Origin: JACXTP01 sp963827905
GTDB taxonomy: Archaea > Thermoplasmatota > Thermoplasmata > Methanomassiliicoccales > UBA472
Assembly (NCBI GenBank): GCA_963827905.1
Contig: CAWHCB010000011.1
Location: 189,103-253,102 of the forward strand
Reading direction: 5' to 3'
DNA: 64,000 nt
Shown here: in pieces, positions 45,290 through 54,331 of the stretch
Layout: every line of letters starts with the position of its first letter
How positions within the stretch are numbered: position 1 is the stretch's first letter
Translations under genes and position numbers: made by a program
The notes under the pieces: model-generated
Seen by the model: only the letters and a program-made list of their open reading frames with translations
What the model was told of the DNA's origin: nothing
Database searches by the model: none

Positions 45290-46016
45290 ATGCCGACGTT
45301 GAAGCAGAACCTGGTCGCCGAGTTCATCGGTTCGATGTTCTTGGTGGTCGTTGCCATAGGGTCGACCATTTTGCCCATCGAGGTCTTCGACCTGCCCATC
45401 GGGATAGCGGTGTTCATGAACGCCATGGCGGTGGCCTTCGTGCTGTTCGCGCTCATAGAGACCTTCGCGCCCATATCCGGTGCCCATTTCAACCCGGCGG
45501 TCACGTTCGCCCTGTGGATCACCAAGGAGATAGAGTCCCGCAAGGCCATACTTGTATGTCATCGTCCAGTTCGCCGGTGGATTCATCGGCGTCATCGTCA
45601 CCCATCTCATGTTCTGGGACGTGAACCCCACCCTGATCTATATCTCGGACAATACCAAGACCACGCCCTTGTACTTCGCCGAGGTCGTCGGCACCTTCGC
45701 TCTCCTCGCTGTGATTTACGGTTGCACCCGAGGCCGCTCCAAGCAGACCGGTCTGGCGGTGGCGTTCGTGGTGGGCGGCCTGCTCATCACCACCTCCAGC
45801 ACCATGTTCGCCAACCCCATGGTCACCTTCGCCCGCATGTTCACGTACGCCATCTGCGGCATCACCCCCATCGATGGCCTGGCGTTCATGGCCATGGAGC
45901 TCATCGGGGCGGCCGCGGCGGCGCTGGTGTTCGGCTATGTGCTCTATCCCACCAAGCTGAAGGAGAAGTGCGACCCGTACGAGTGCCCACCGACGAAGCC
46001 CATCGAGATCAAATGA
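45290..46016 (+). CDS. Aquaporin/glycerol-facilitator family channel (one frameshift)
   Basis: MIP-family channel of about 242 residues and six helices. AEFIGSMFLVVVAIGST begins helix 1, and the first half-helix loop has SGAHFNPAVTFALW (NPA). After an indel near 45545 the second half follows, where the usual second NPA is NPM (FANPMVTFARMF). The arginine after it is kept. Changes at this site are found in channels that pass glycerol, ammonia or metalloids. Possible passage of arsenite is only suggested by the ars genes 15 kb away. Confidence 0.85.
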
Positions 46017-46192
46017 GAAAAATAGGTAGCTATTATGGTCGCCTTTGATCAGCAAAAAGTCAATGGACTGTTCGATCCCATATAACATTCTCTGATGGTA
46101 GTGTGCATCCAACAAACTAATATATCTAATTCAGGATATAGAATTAGAAATAATATCATTTATTATTAAGAATAAAAGGTGGGGGATTCGAA

Positions 46193-47761
46193 ATGAGTGG
46201 ATCAGCGAAGATGTTGTTCGGATGGATTCTGATTGCGATGTTCGTCACTTCCGCAATAATGGTGGCAGTCCAGAGTGCCGAAGGGGAAACGACGACGGAT
46301 GGTTTCACCTATAGCCTGATCAAAGGTGATACCGAGGTCGAGATCACCGGATATGTAGGAACAAACGTTGATGTGACCATACCTGATCATATTGAAGGAA
46401 AGCCTGTTACGTCCATTGGCTCTGGAGCTTTCGCCTTCACGAATGTCGTGTCGGTCATCGTCCCAGGAACAGTGCTCAACTTGAACGATTCAGCCTTCGC
46501 ATACTGCGATAAGCTAACATCCATCGAGATCGGCCCGAACGTCACGACCATCGGTCCGAGCACATTCTCCTACAGCAACCATCTGCACTCTGTGCTCATC
46601 CCAGCTAGCGTAGAGAGCATCGGAGAATTTGCCTTCTATCCCGCTGGAGGTTTGGTAAGGATCGATGTGGACCCTTCCAATCAGTACTACCATAGCATTG
46701 ATGGCATCCTATACGACAAGGACGAGAGACACTTGATCCAATGCCCCAATGGCAGGGTGGAATCTGTCCAGATTTCAGGAGGGACCCTCTATGTCGATAA
46801 CTACTCCTTCAGCAACTGTCTGTATCTGACCTCGGTCAGCATGACCGAGAGCGTCACTTCCATCGGAAGTTACGCCTTCTCCAGTTGTGCTGAGCTGGTC
46901 CGCATCACCTTGACGGACACAGTCACCAGCATCGGGGAGGGAGCCTTCCAGAACAGCGATGTCGCCTCCATATACTTCGAAAGTTTTAACGCCCCTACAT
47001 GTGGGGATCTCTGGCTGGAGGGGACCAACCCTACGCTCTTTTATTACAAAGGCGCCACTGGGTTCACTACCCCGATGTGGGAGGGGCATGATTGTGTCGA
47101 GCTGACCGTGGCCTCCGCCCCCCTGAACCTGAACCTTGAGCCTGCGGGGACCAACGTCGAGCTCAGCTGGACCGGTCCGATCCATTACACCCCCGATGTC
47201 CTCTCCTTCAACGTTTATAGAGGGGTTAACCAGTACGGCACAGAGCTCATCGGGTCCGTGCCAAGCACCATGACCACCACCAACTATCTGGATAACGATG
47301 TTCTCGAGGTGGGCGCCACTTACTTCTATCAGGTCAGTGCGGTTGACGCCCAAGGAGAAGGCTCTAAGAGCGACATGGTGTCCTTCACCGTCCCCGTTCC
47401 TGTCATATTGGCCGTAACAGGCAAAGTGGTGGACTCTAATGGTTCCGGTCTTGAAGGGATCATGGTCGCCCTCGAGAACGAGAGCTCGGTCATAACCAGC
47501 GCACAAGGCGATTTCTCCATCTTAGCTTCCGAGGGGAACCACACTCTCACCTTCAGCGGCAATGGGATAGAAACGATGAACATGGACATCATGGTCGAAG
47601 GCTCTAGTCTAGATGTCGGAAATTTGACCATGACCGAGGCCACGGGCAGCTCCGACGATGGTCTGGACACAATATGGGTCGTTGCCATTATCGCCGGGGT
47701 AGCTATCGTAGCTGTCCTGGGCGTTCTCATGTGGCGGCGATCAAAGAGCAAGAAGGGGTAG
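46193..47761 (+). CDS. BspA-like leucine-rich-repeat surface protein
   Basis: Intact 522-residue cell-surface protein. A signal peptide is followed by LRR_5/BspA-type repeats (VTSIGSGAFAFTNVVSVIVP, VTSIGSYAFSSCAELVRITL and others), a fibronectin type III-like domain (SAPLNLNLEPAGTNVELSWT), a carboxypeptidase-regulatory-like beta domain (VTGKVVDSNGSGLEGIMVAL), and a C-terminal membrane anchor with a basic tail (WVVAIIAGVAIVAVLGVLMW). BspA-type repeats mediate adhesion in other microbes. It is a paralogue of the gene at 56661. Confidence 0.88.
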   Translation: MSGSAKMLFGWILIAMFVTSAIMVAVQSAEGETTTDGFTYSLIKGDTEVEITGYVGTNVDVTIPDHIEGKPVTSIGSGAFAFTNVVSVIVPGTVLNLNDSAFAYCDKLTSIEIGPNVTTIGPSTFSYSNHLHSVLIPASVESIGEFAFYPAGGLVRIDVDPSNQYYHSIDGILYDKDERHLIQCPNGRVESVQISGGTLYVDNYSFSNCLYLTSVSMTESVTSIGSYAFSSCAELVRITLTDTVTSIGEGAFQNSDVASIYFESFNAPTCGDLWLEGTNPTLFYYKGATGFTTPMWEGHDCVELTVASAPLNLNLEPAGTNVELSWTGPIHYTPDVLSFNVYRGVNQYGTELIGSVPSTMTTTNYLDNDVLEVGATYFYQVSAVDAQGEGSKSDMVSFTVPVPVILAVTGKVVDSNGSGLEGIMVALENESSVITSAQGDFSILASEGNHTLTFSGNGIETMNMDIMVEGSSLDVGNLTMTEATGSSDDGLDTIWVVAIIAGVAIVAVLGVLMWRRSKSKKG

Positions 47762-47784
47762 GCCCTTCCTTTTCAAATATCAAT

Positions 47785-47801
47785 ATGGCCGGCCCGGCCA
47801 T
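47785..47801 (+). terminator. Terminator after the LRR surface protein
   Basis: Perfect 7-base hairpin ATGGCCG-GCC-CGGCCAT followed by TCTTCTCCTTTTTCTTTTC. Confidence 0.65.
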
Positions 47802-47976
47802 TCTTCTCCTTTTTCTTTTCAAAAATCACCGAACGCACATCTCGCTCCAAAATATGAGCCGAGGAAATGACCGGCCCTAGGCCTCAGGTCCAAGAGGAAA
47901 TTCCAATGTGTGACCAAGTCCACCGACACCTGGTCAACAAATCCTCCCGGCGGGATGACCTTCCCGAGGAAAAGCA

Positions 47977-48903
47977 ATGTTACCGCTCGAGGAAAGCTAC
48001 ATCAAGGCGGTGGAGATGGCACTGGCCGGGACGGTGCGCGTCCATGTCCCAGGACCAAGCCATCATCACTGCTGTCCAAATGTGAGAGGGATGGGCTCCG
48101 GCATCGTGATGGACGATCAAGGGCACATCCTCACGAACGCCCACGTGGTGAGGGATGCAAATGACCTGATGGTCACATTACCCGATGGGAGGTCGGTCGA
48201 CGCCAAGGTCATCGGTCTGGACAACGAGACCGACATCGCCGTGGTCAAGGTGGAGGCAGATATTGGTCCATTGGAGTTCGGCGACTCCGACGCCCTACGA
48301 TTGGGACAGCCGGTCCTGGCCATCGGCAACCCCCTCGGTCTGCCCGGCGGACCGACGGTCACGTCCGGAGTGGTCAGCTCATCGCAGCGCCGGCTGCCCT
48401 TCGGACCGAACGCTGGGCTCGAGGTGATACAGACCGACGCGGCCATGAACCCAGGAAGCAGCGGCGGTCCGATCATCGACCTGCGTGGCCGAGTGGTCGC
48501 AGTCACCACCGCGCTGATACCCTTCGCCGCCGCCATCGGGTTCGCCATACCTGCCAATATGGCGCTGAAGCTGGCCCGGCAGATCATAGCCGACGGCAGG
48601 GTGGAGAGGCCCTGGCTGGGCATAGTGGGCATGGAGCTGGACCGGCGCATCGCCTATCACTTCGGCCTGCACCGCCGTGACGGAATATTCATCACCGAGG
48701 TGGTGGAGGACGGTCCCGTGGCGGCGGTCGGTCTGCGCCCTGGGGATGTCATCGTGAGCATGGACGGCAAAGTGGTCCGGGAGATGGAGGACCTCAAGGA
48801 GGCCCTGTCCGGAAAGGACTGCGGCAACGAGATGAGACTGGAGGTGGAACGCTATGGTAAGCAGATGGATGTCTCTGTCACCCTCGGGACCCGGCCCTTC
48901 TAG
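47977..48903 (+). CDS. htrA: HtrA/DegP-like serine protease, cytosolic form
   Basis: A 308-residue trypsin-fold protease with one PDZ domain. The catalytic His is in LTNAHVV, Asp in NETDIAVVK and Ser in NPGSSGGPI. The PDZ is GIFITEVVEDGPVAAVGLRP. There is no signal peptide or membrane segment, and the N-terminus has an unusual HHHCC stretch (GPSHHHCCPNVRG) that could bind metal. It probably acts as a quality-control protease or chaperone. Confidence 0.9.
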   Translation: MLPLEESYIKAVEMALAGTVRVHVPGPSHHHCCPNVRGMGSGIVMDDQGHILTNAHVVRDANDLMVTLPDGRSVDAKVIGLDNETDIAVVKVEADIGPLEFGDSDALRLGQPVLAIGNPLGLPGGPTVTSGVVSSSQRRLPFGPNAGLEVIQTDAAMNPGSSGGPIIDLRGRVVAVTTALIPFAAAIGFAIPANMALKLARQIIADGRVERPWLGIVGMELDRRIAYHFGLHRRDGIFITEVVEDGPVAAVGLRPGDVIVSMDGKVVREMEDLKEALSGKDCGNEMRLEVERYGKQMDVSVTLGTRPF

Positions 48904-49008
48904 GCCAGCTCCCGCACCTGGACCGATACAACCGGACTTCGGGGTACCTCCCCCCGGGTTCGGTTGAAAACCTATTCCCACCTTTTCACGTTCGAACCGT
49001 GGGAAGGC

Positions 49009-49015
49009 TTTAAAT
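49009..49015 (+). promoter_or_regulatory. TATA box deciding the start of the gene at 49043
   Basis: TTTAAAT with its centre about 31 bases before ATG 49043. This favours that ATG, on a nearly leaderless transcript, over the GTG at 49028. Confidence 0.5.
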
Positions 49016-49042
49016 CCTCTTTACTGGGTGGGACGGACGAAG

Positions 49043-49651
49043 ATGCAGTTCACCAAGGAGCCATTGGCCAAGTACGATGATATGGAAGATGCCTTAGCGG
49101 AGCTTCCGGAACTCGACATGGAGGTGCTCCGTCAGCTGTACTCCGAGGCCGGCATCGTAGCCTTCCAAGGCCTGCGGCATAGATTGCATGTCCACCAGGA
49201 AAGGCTGTCCCGATCGCTGCAGCGCCTGGAGTCGGATGGCCTGGTGCGCCGGTCAGGGAAGGGATACGAGATCACCATCAAGGGAAGCTGGTTGGCATTG
49301 CAGGGATCGGAGCTGCAGCGACCCACCCCGACGCAGATCATGTCATCGTTCCTGCCAGGAGAGGTGAACCCGCGTTCCATCGCCGCCACCTTGGAGGGCA
49401 GATGGTTCGGCCACCTGCGATGGCTCGGCATACGCGAGGGGCCCGAGATCACAGAACTGCGCTGGTTCACCGACAAGAGCGGGGTGGAGGTCATACTTGG
49501 CATCGGCCGGGGGCAATTGACCATCAGCACCAACGCCAAGGACCACTATGGTATGGTGGAGGCCTTCATCGCGGCGCAGCAATTGTTCTCCATGGTGAGC
49601 GGACCTTGGTGCCAGGATTGGGACCGGGGAAGACTTCCGGTATCCACCTGA
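49043..49651 (+). CDS. Winged-helix transcription regulator with C-terminal sensor domain
   Basis: About 202 residues. The N-terminal MarR/ArsR-like winged helix is DMEVLRQLYSEAGIVAFQGL, HVHQERLSRSLQRLESDGLV and RRSGKGYEITIKG. The C-terminal part is a basic alpha/beta domain of unknown ligand (ATLEGRWFGHLRWLGIREGP, VEVILGIGRGQLTISTNAKD). Such proteins with an 'Arg-Trp-Phe-Gly' core recur in Methanomassiliicoccales-type genomes. The target is unknown. Confidence 0.75.
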   Translation: MQFTKEPLAKYDDMEDALAELPELDMEVLRQLYSEAGIVAFQGLRHRLHVHQERLSRSLQRLESDGLVRRSGKGYEITIKGSWLALQGSELQRPTPTQIMSSFLPGEVNPRSIAATLEGRWFGHLRWLGIREGPEITELRWFTDKSGVEVILGIGRGQLTISTNAKDHYGMVEAFIAAQQLFSMVSGPWCQDWDRGRLPVST

Positions 49652-49680
49652 TCGATCTCCCCTTGGAAGGGCAATCGAAT

Positions 49681-49974
49681 TTAGGGGTGTTTGGTCCGGA
49701 GCTCCCTCTCGCTGCCCCTCAAACAGTACAATTGTCTCTTCAGGTCGTAGTCCATCGTGACCACGCAGGAGGGGCAGAGGCAACCCTTATCGATCTCCAG
49801 GCATCTGCTCTTTCCCTCGAAGCAGAACAACAGCTCGTCCATGTCCCTGGCGCACTGTCCATATGATGGGCAGGTGGTGCAGTCACAGCTCGGTCGGATC
49901 TCCTGCAGCTTGGCCTTCACCTCGTCAGGCCCCATCTTCGCCATCGCATCCATTATCTTGTCGAAATCGTCCAT
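49681..49974 (-). CDS. DUF2769 cysteine-rich protein (copy 1)
   Basis: A 97-residue protein. A helical start (FDKIMDAMAKMGPDEVKAKL) is followed by a cysteine array: CDCTTCPSYGQC, LFCFEGKSRC and GCLCPSCVV, ending YCLRGSERELR. It has about 10 Cys. This spacing is DUF2769, found mainly in euryarchaea. The function is unknown; metal or iron-sulfur binding is likely. It is one of three copies in this window. Confidence 0.82.
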   Translation of the reverse strand: MDDFDKIMDAMAKMGPDEVKAKLQEIRPSCDCTTCPSYGQCARDMDELLFCFEGKSRCLEIDKGCLCPSCVVTMDYDLKRQLYCLRGSERELRTKHP

Positions 49975-50139
49975 TCAATGACCTCCAACGGTCCTTCGGT
50001 ATCGGTTCTGTAAGGACCACAATATCATTCTATCCATCAAATCGAAGACGGACAGGTCCCCACTAGGCCTGACCCTTTCAAGAAAAGTGAGGCGGAAGAC
50101 ATTCGGCCTCCAGCCTCGAATGCGTTTGGAACGTCCACC

Positions 50140-50427
50140 TCATCCCTGCCTTAACGAAAGCTCAGTGCCGCGCACGCAGTAGTAACGGTTCCTGAGCTCC
50201 AACTGCTCTGCCACCGAGCAATTGGGGCATTCGCACCCCTTCTGTACCGCTATGCACCCGCTCTTGCCCTTGTTGCAGAACAGACCTTCCGTCAGCTCCT
50301 TGGCGCAAGCGTTGTGGCTGGGGCAGCCCGGGCAGGAGCAGTCGACCATCAACCGCTCCAAAGCCTGGGCCGTCTCGTCCTCGGACATGGTGGACATCTG
50401 TTCCATGGTCTCCTCGAACTTGTCCAT
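50140..50427 (-). CDS. DUF2769 cysteine-rich protein (copy 2)
   Basis: A 95-residue paralogue 166 bases from copy 1 in the same direction. Its cysteine array is CSCPGCPSHNAC, LFCNKGKSGC and GCECPNCSV, ending YYCVRGTELSLR. The N-terminal helix differs more than the cysteine core. Confidence 0.82.
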   Translation of the reverse strand: MDKFEETMEQMSTMSEDETAQALERLMVDCSCPGCPSHNACAKELTEGLFCNKGKSGCIAVQKGCECPNCSVAEQLELRNRYYCVRGTELSLRQG

Positions 50428-50695
50428 GGCGATGTCATCCCTGTACGTTATGACGTACGGTCGTTGTTTGTCGCACCCTCTCTATTAGGTTTTGCTTTTG
50501 TGTAATATTGAATTGTCATCTTTGATAAATGAGGTTAAAAAAATGGACGATGAGTCACCAATATGGACGGTTGTTTTTCGCCTCGAAATATATATTTTCA
50601 TTTCTGACATTGAAGATGTGGAGCGATCGGGTTTGCGCTCATATTGACGTAGGTATCCTACCAGCCTGAACAAGGATTCTGACAATACCCATTAG

Positions 50696-50812
50696 ATGAA
50701 TATGGGGCCAAAGACCATAATCATCAGGGTGAGCTTGGAAAACGATGAGGGACCGCCCACCCATGGATCGTTCTGCATGTCGGACGGGCCAACATTCATG
50801 AACATCCTTTGA
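50696..50812 (+). CDS. Possible 38-residue protein upstream of the prenyltransferase
   Basis: An ATG-to-TGA frame with a plausible start MNMGPKTIIIRVSLENDEGP in the 50428-50844 gap, 32 bases before the prenyltransferase ATG. No family is recognised and no clear ribosome site is seen. The rest of the gap is AT-rich and appears to hold only promoter sequence. Confidence 0.25.
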   Translation: MNMGPKTIIIRVSLENDEGPPTHGSFCMSDGPTFMNIL

Positions 50813-50844
50813 CAAATCGTAACATCGTCGCTGATGAGATTTCC

Positions 50845-51798
50845 ATGAGTCAATCAACGGATCCCGAGGTCGAAGGTATCGGACGCTCCCCTCCGAACAA
50901 GTTAAAGGCGGCCTTCCTGCTCCTCAGGGTCCAGTTCACCATCGCCAGCTTCATTCCTTTCGCCATAGGCACCTGGTGGGCGCAAGCTGAGGCAGGGCCG
51001 CTCGACGCCCCGATTGCGATCTTGGGGTTGATGGCCGTGTTCCTATGCAACCTCACGGCCAATGTGCTCAACGATTACTTCGACCGCGACACCGACCGCC
51101 TCGTTCGGCCCACCCCGTTCTCTGGAGGGAGCGGCATGATCGGGATTGGAGCCCTCTCCCCGAAATTCGTGCTCAGATTCGCTATCGGGCTGGCAGCAAC
51201 GGCGTTGCTCTTGGCGATGGTCTTACAATTCTATCTGGGGACGGGCCCATGGACCATCCCGTTCATCCTCCTGGGCCTCTTCATCTCCTGGGCCTATTCC
51301 GCCCGCCCGATAAGGCTGGTGGCCCGTGGACTGGGCGAGCTCACTGTGGCGTTGACGGTCAGCTTCCTGGTGCCCTTGACAGCCTATTATGTCCAGACCG
51401 GGACGGCGACGTGGAGCCTTATCGCCATCTGTCTCACCATTCTTCCGTTCATATTCCTGGTGATGCTCTCGGTGCACCTACCTGACTACGAAGGTGATGT
51501 GGTGGCCAGCAAGACGAACCTCGTGGTGCGCCTGGGCATGGACCCTATAAAGCATCTCTTCTTCGTGGTCCTGGTGCTGCCCTATCTGGCCATCATATTG
51601 CTTTCGCTAACTGGCTTGTTGGAGACGATGCAGTTCATCCTGTTCGCATCTTTGCCCCTGGCGATCCTCCTGGTGATAAAGGTAAGGGAGCTCCGGGCGT
51701 CTGATGTACGTACCTCCATCTCCGTCAACGCCATGACCATGCTGCTCGCGATAGTAGCTGGTTTGTTGGAGTTATCTTACGTCCTCATGGCAAATTGA
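50845..51798 (+). CDS. UbiA-family prenyltransferase
   Basis: A 317-residue integral membrane enzyme of about nine helices. The first Asp-rich motif is NDYFDRDTD with the following RPTPFSGG, and the second is HLPDYEGD. The GGSGMIGIG loop and overall pattern are closest to MenA-like (1,4-dihydroxy-2-naphthoate polyprenyltransferase) archaeal homologues, but related enzymes make archaeal lipids or heme side chains. ATG 50845 is taken; the frame is open 12 codons further up to a TTG. An ABC exporter follows on the same strand. Confidence 0.85.
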   Translation: MSQSTDPEVEGIGRSPPNKLKAAFLLLRVQFTIASFIPFAIGTWWAQAEAGPLDAPIAILGLMAVFLCNLTANVLNDYFDRDTDRLVRPTPFSGGSGMIGIGALSPKFVLRFAIGLAATALLLAMVLQFYLGTGPWTIPFILLGLFISWAYSARPIRLVARGLGELTVALTVSFLVPLTAYYVQTGTATWSLIAICLTILPFIFLVMLSVHLPDYEGDVVASKTNLVVRLGMDPIKHLFFVVLVLPYLAIILLSLTGLLETMQFILFASLPLAILLVIKVRELRASDVRTSISVNAMTMLLAIVAGLLELSYVLMAN

Positions 51799-51867
51799 TC
51801 CCGAGACCGTGAAAGGTCGGAGGGGCAAATTTCTCGCTACCAGCATGTTTAATTATTGCCCCTTCCC

Positions 51868-52875
51868 ATGGTTTGGCTCACATTGACAGAGAAGGATGGA
51901 CCTCCTGAGCTGACCGGCCAGTACGCAATAGAGGCGACGAACCTATCGAAAAGATTCGATGAGCTCCAAGCGCTCTCCGGGGTGAGCTTCAATGTCAAGG
52001 TGGGAGAGACCTTCGGGTTCCTAGGGCCCAACGGGGCGGGGAAGACCACCACCATCCGGATATTGACCGGCATCACCGCCCCCACGGAAGGGACGGCCAC
52101 CATCTTCGGCAAGGACATCAAGAGGGAGAAGATAGCGGCCCGCAAGCTCCTGGGCATAGTCCACGAGACATCCAACATCTATGACGACCTGACCGCCTGG
52201 CAGAACCTGATGTTCAGCGCCGAGCTGTACACCATACCTCGGAACGTGCGGGAAAGGAAGGGGAGAGAGCTCCTCGAACTTTTCGGGCTGTGGGAGAGGC
52301 GCAACGACAAGGTCCGTGGGTTCTCCAAGGGGATGAAGCGCCGTCTGACGTTGGCCATGGGTCTGGTGAACAGCCCCCGCCTCCTCTTCCTGGACGAACC
52401 CACCTCCGGTCTGGACGTCCAGAGCAACCTCATCATCCGCGATGTGATCCGAGACCTGAACTCCCAGGGCGTCACCGTCTTCCTCACCACGCATAACATC
52501 GAGGAGGCCAATCTCACCTGCGACCGGGTCGCCATCATCAACCGGGGAAGGGTGGCGGCGATCGATTCGCCGGAGAGGCTCAAGGAGACCATCCAGAGCG
52601 TGCAGTCCATCGAGGTCGCTTTCGAGGCAGCCTCACCGGACCTTGTAGAAGGGCTGAGGCGGATCCCCCAGGTCAGCGAGGTCCGCAAGGAAGGGGACAA
52701 GTTCCGGCTCATCACCGAGGACCCACCGGCGGTGATCGAAGCGGTCATGGAGTATGCAAGGACGCACCAGGACCGGGTTATCAGCCTGAACACCTATGGG
52801 CCGAGCCTCGAGGACGTGTTCATCAAACTGACCGGCCTCGAGGTCCGGAACAAAGGGGTGAGGACCGTTGACTGA
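51868..52875 (+). CDS. ABC transporter ATP-binding protein
   Basis: About 335 residues, with Walker A GPNGAGKTTTIRIL, signature FSKGMKRRLTLAMGL (a variant of LSGGQ), Walker B RLLFLDEPTSGLD and H-loop TTHNIEEA. The C-terminal extension of about 90 residues is of the DrrA/CcmA-type drug or lipid exporters. Its 3' end overlaps the permease start by 8 bases. Confidence 0.93.
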   Translation: MVWLTLTEKDGPPELTGQYAIEATNLSKRFDELQALSGVSFNVKVGETFGFLGPNGAGKTTTIRILTGITAPTEGTATIFGKDIKREKIAARKLLGIVHETSNIYDDLTAWQNLMFSAELYTIPRNVRERKGRELLELFGLWERRNDKVRGFSKGMKRRLTLAMGLVNSPRLLFLDEPTSGLDVQSNLIIRDVIRDLNSQGVTVFLTTHNIEEANLTCDRVAIINRGRVAAIDSPERLKETIQSVQSIEVAFEAASPDLVEGLRRIPQVSEVRKEGDKFRLITEDPPAVIEAVMEYARTHQDRVISLNTYGPSLEDVFIKLTGLEVRNKGVRTVD

Positions 52876-53629
52876 GGGCGGCTTCAGGGACAGCCAGCTC
52901 TTTTCCGAGCTTACCGCGGCCTGGGCCATCGCGAAGAAGGACATGAGGATTTACTACCTCAAGCCGAACATCATAGTCTCCGGGATGCTGTTCCCGCTGT
53001 TCATGTTCCTGGCCTTCTCGGTCTCGAACACCGCCGGGCCGGCTGCCATGGTGCCAGGGCTCATCGCCATCACCGTACTCTTCTCAGCATCGTCCATAGA
53101 ACCGGTTTCGATCCCGATAGAGCGCAGGGTGAAGACCTTCGACCGACTCCTCTCGGCGCCCATCTCCTTGAACGCAGTCGTCCTCGGCGAGAGCATGAGC
53201 GGTTTCTTGTACAGTGTGGGGATTGCCCTGGTGGTTTTGTTCGTTGGGCTGGCCTTCTTAGGGATGTCGTTCGTCGCCATCGCCCCTTTCATATTCGGGC
53301 TCCTGCTCACCTCGTTCTGCTTCGCCACCATGGGCACGCTCTTCGCCGCCTACCCGACGGAGAGCCCCGGGGACATAATGTCCATGCTGAACGTCGTACG
53401 GCTCCCCCTGGTCTTCATATCCGGGATATTCATCCCCCTGAGCTCCATCCCCCCTGCGGCCCAGTTCGTAGTCTACCTGTCGCCTCTCACCTATGGATAC
53501 GACCTGATCCAGCTAGGGTTCGAGGGGACGTCTCATTTCAACCCGATCTTGGACGTCGCGATGCTGATCGTGTTCATCCTGCTCTTCCAGTTCGCGGCAG
53601 ACCGACTATATAGGAGGTTCAACGCTTGA
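52868..53629 (+). CDS. ABC-2 type transporter permease
   Basis: A 253-residue permease of six helices. KKDMRIYYLKPNIIVSGMLF opens the ABC-2 fold, and SAPISLNAVVLGE and GIFIPLSSIPPAAQFVVYLS are typical. The start is TTG at 52868, overlapping the ATPase gene. Together they form an exporter whose cargo is not defined. The prenyltransferase next door hints at a lipid-like substrate, which is inference. Confidence 0.9.
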   Translation: MTEGGFRDSQLFSELTAAWAIAKKDMRIYYLKPNIIVSGMLFPLFMFLAFSVSNTAGPAAMVPGLIAITVLFSASSIEPVSIPIERRVKTFDRLLSAPISLNAVVLGESMSGFLYSVGIALVVLFVGLAFLGMSFVAIAPFIFGLLLTSFCFATMGTLFAAYPTESPGDIMSMLNVVRLPLVFISGIFIPLSSIPPAAQFVVYLSPLTYGYDLIQLGFEGTSHFNPILDVAMLIVFILLFQFAADRLYRRFNA

Positions 53630-53705
53630 CCGGACCGATCTGGAACTCGGTTGGTGGATGTAACAGGGAACGACCATCGTCCAAATCATGGTGGCAATCA
53701 CCTGG

Positions 53706-53712
53706 TTATATA
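53706..53712 (+). promoter_or_regulatory. TATA box of the 50-residue Lys-rich protein
   Basis: TTATATA centred 27 bases before the ATG at 53736, ideal leaderless spacing. Confidence 0.6.
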
Positions 53713-53735
53713 GTGCGAGGTCCAATGGTCAGGCG

Positions 53736-53888
53736 ATGGAGCAGAGAAAGGTAGGTAAGGTCGAAAGGGCCGAGATCAAGAGCAAGAAGGCCGCGGAGGA
53801 GGCCGAATCGAATCCCCGGAAGGTTCCCCCAGAAGAGAAGATCGAGGTCCTGGGCGAGACCAGAGCGCCCATCACCATAAGAAGATAA
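53736..53888 (+). CDS. Small charged protein, leaderless
   Basis: A 50-residue frame, starting MEQRKVGKVERAEIKSKKAA, rich in Lys, Glu and Arg and predicted helical, then a short tail ending RAPITIRR. The TATA box spacing fixes this ATG and excludes the longer frame from 53688, which runs through the TATA box. No family is recognised. It could be a nucleic-acid-associated or ribosome-associated protein. Confidence 0.55.
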   Translation: MEQRKVGKVERAEIKSKKAAEEAESNPRKVPPEEKIEVLGETRAPITIRR

Positions 53889-54126
53889 CCGTGGTCGAGC
53901 CGGAGCAATCCAGAGGTAGGTGAAGGTTGTATCCTTCAAATCGCCTACCATATGATCGGTCAAGAGATGGGCTACGTTGTACATCTCCATCGAAACGATT
54001 TAGACGAGCGGGAGGCAGAGGCGTCCCACATACCCTAGTGATGATAGATTTTTAATTTTATACCGATATTTTTATTATCCTACCACCAAGTATATTCCAG
54101 TGTAACTCCGGTTTTGGAGGTGAAAC

Positions 54127-54171
54127 ATGGGGGATAAGAAGAAGAAGGATGATAAGAAAAAGAAGAAATGA
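54127..54171 (+). CDS. Tiny Lys/Asp-rich peptide gene
   Basis: A 14-residue frame, MGDKKKKDDKKKKK, preceded by a near-consensus ribosome site GGAGGTGA and followed within 20 bases by a strong hairpin. It has the same Lys/Asp tail as the peptides at 42945 and 43166 but no cysteines. Having a promoter region, ribosome site and terminator around only 14 codons argues for an expressed unit. The function is unknown. Confidence 0.55.
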   Translation: MGDKKKKDDKKKKK

Positions 54172-54189
54172 GTTCCTTTGATATTGCCT

Positions 54190-54227
54190 GGGATAATCGT
54201 CCTGGAACGTTCCATGCCGATTATCCC
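54190..54227 (+). terminator. Perfect hairpin after the tiny peptide gene
   Basis: Arms GGGATAATCG (54190-54199) and CGATTATCCC (54218-54227) pair over 10 bases, with an inner self-complementary GGAACGTTCC. A pyrimidine-rich tail CTCCTTTTGCTC follows. It is likely the transcript end, or a stable 3' structure. Confidence 0.65.
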
Positions 54228-54331
54228 CTCCTTTTGCTCATCTCATCTAATGTGAAATATTCAAACGATCAATTCTATAAAAATTGATGACGGTCCATCG
54301 ACCATGCGATGAGACCTCCAAGAGTCCATCA

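Noticed and set aside
45208..45624. 138-codon frame over the aquaporin start
   Set aside because: It begins in the promoter and is an alternative frame of the aquaporin coding sequence.
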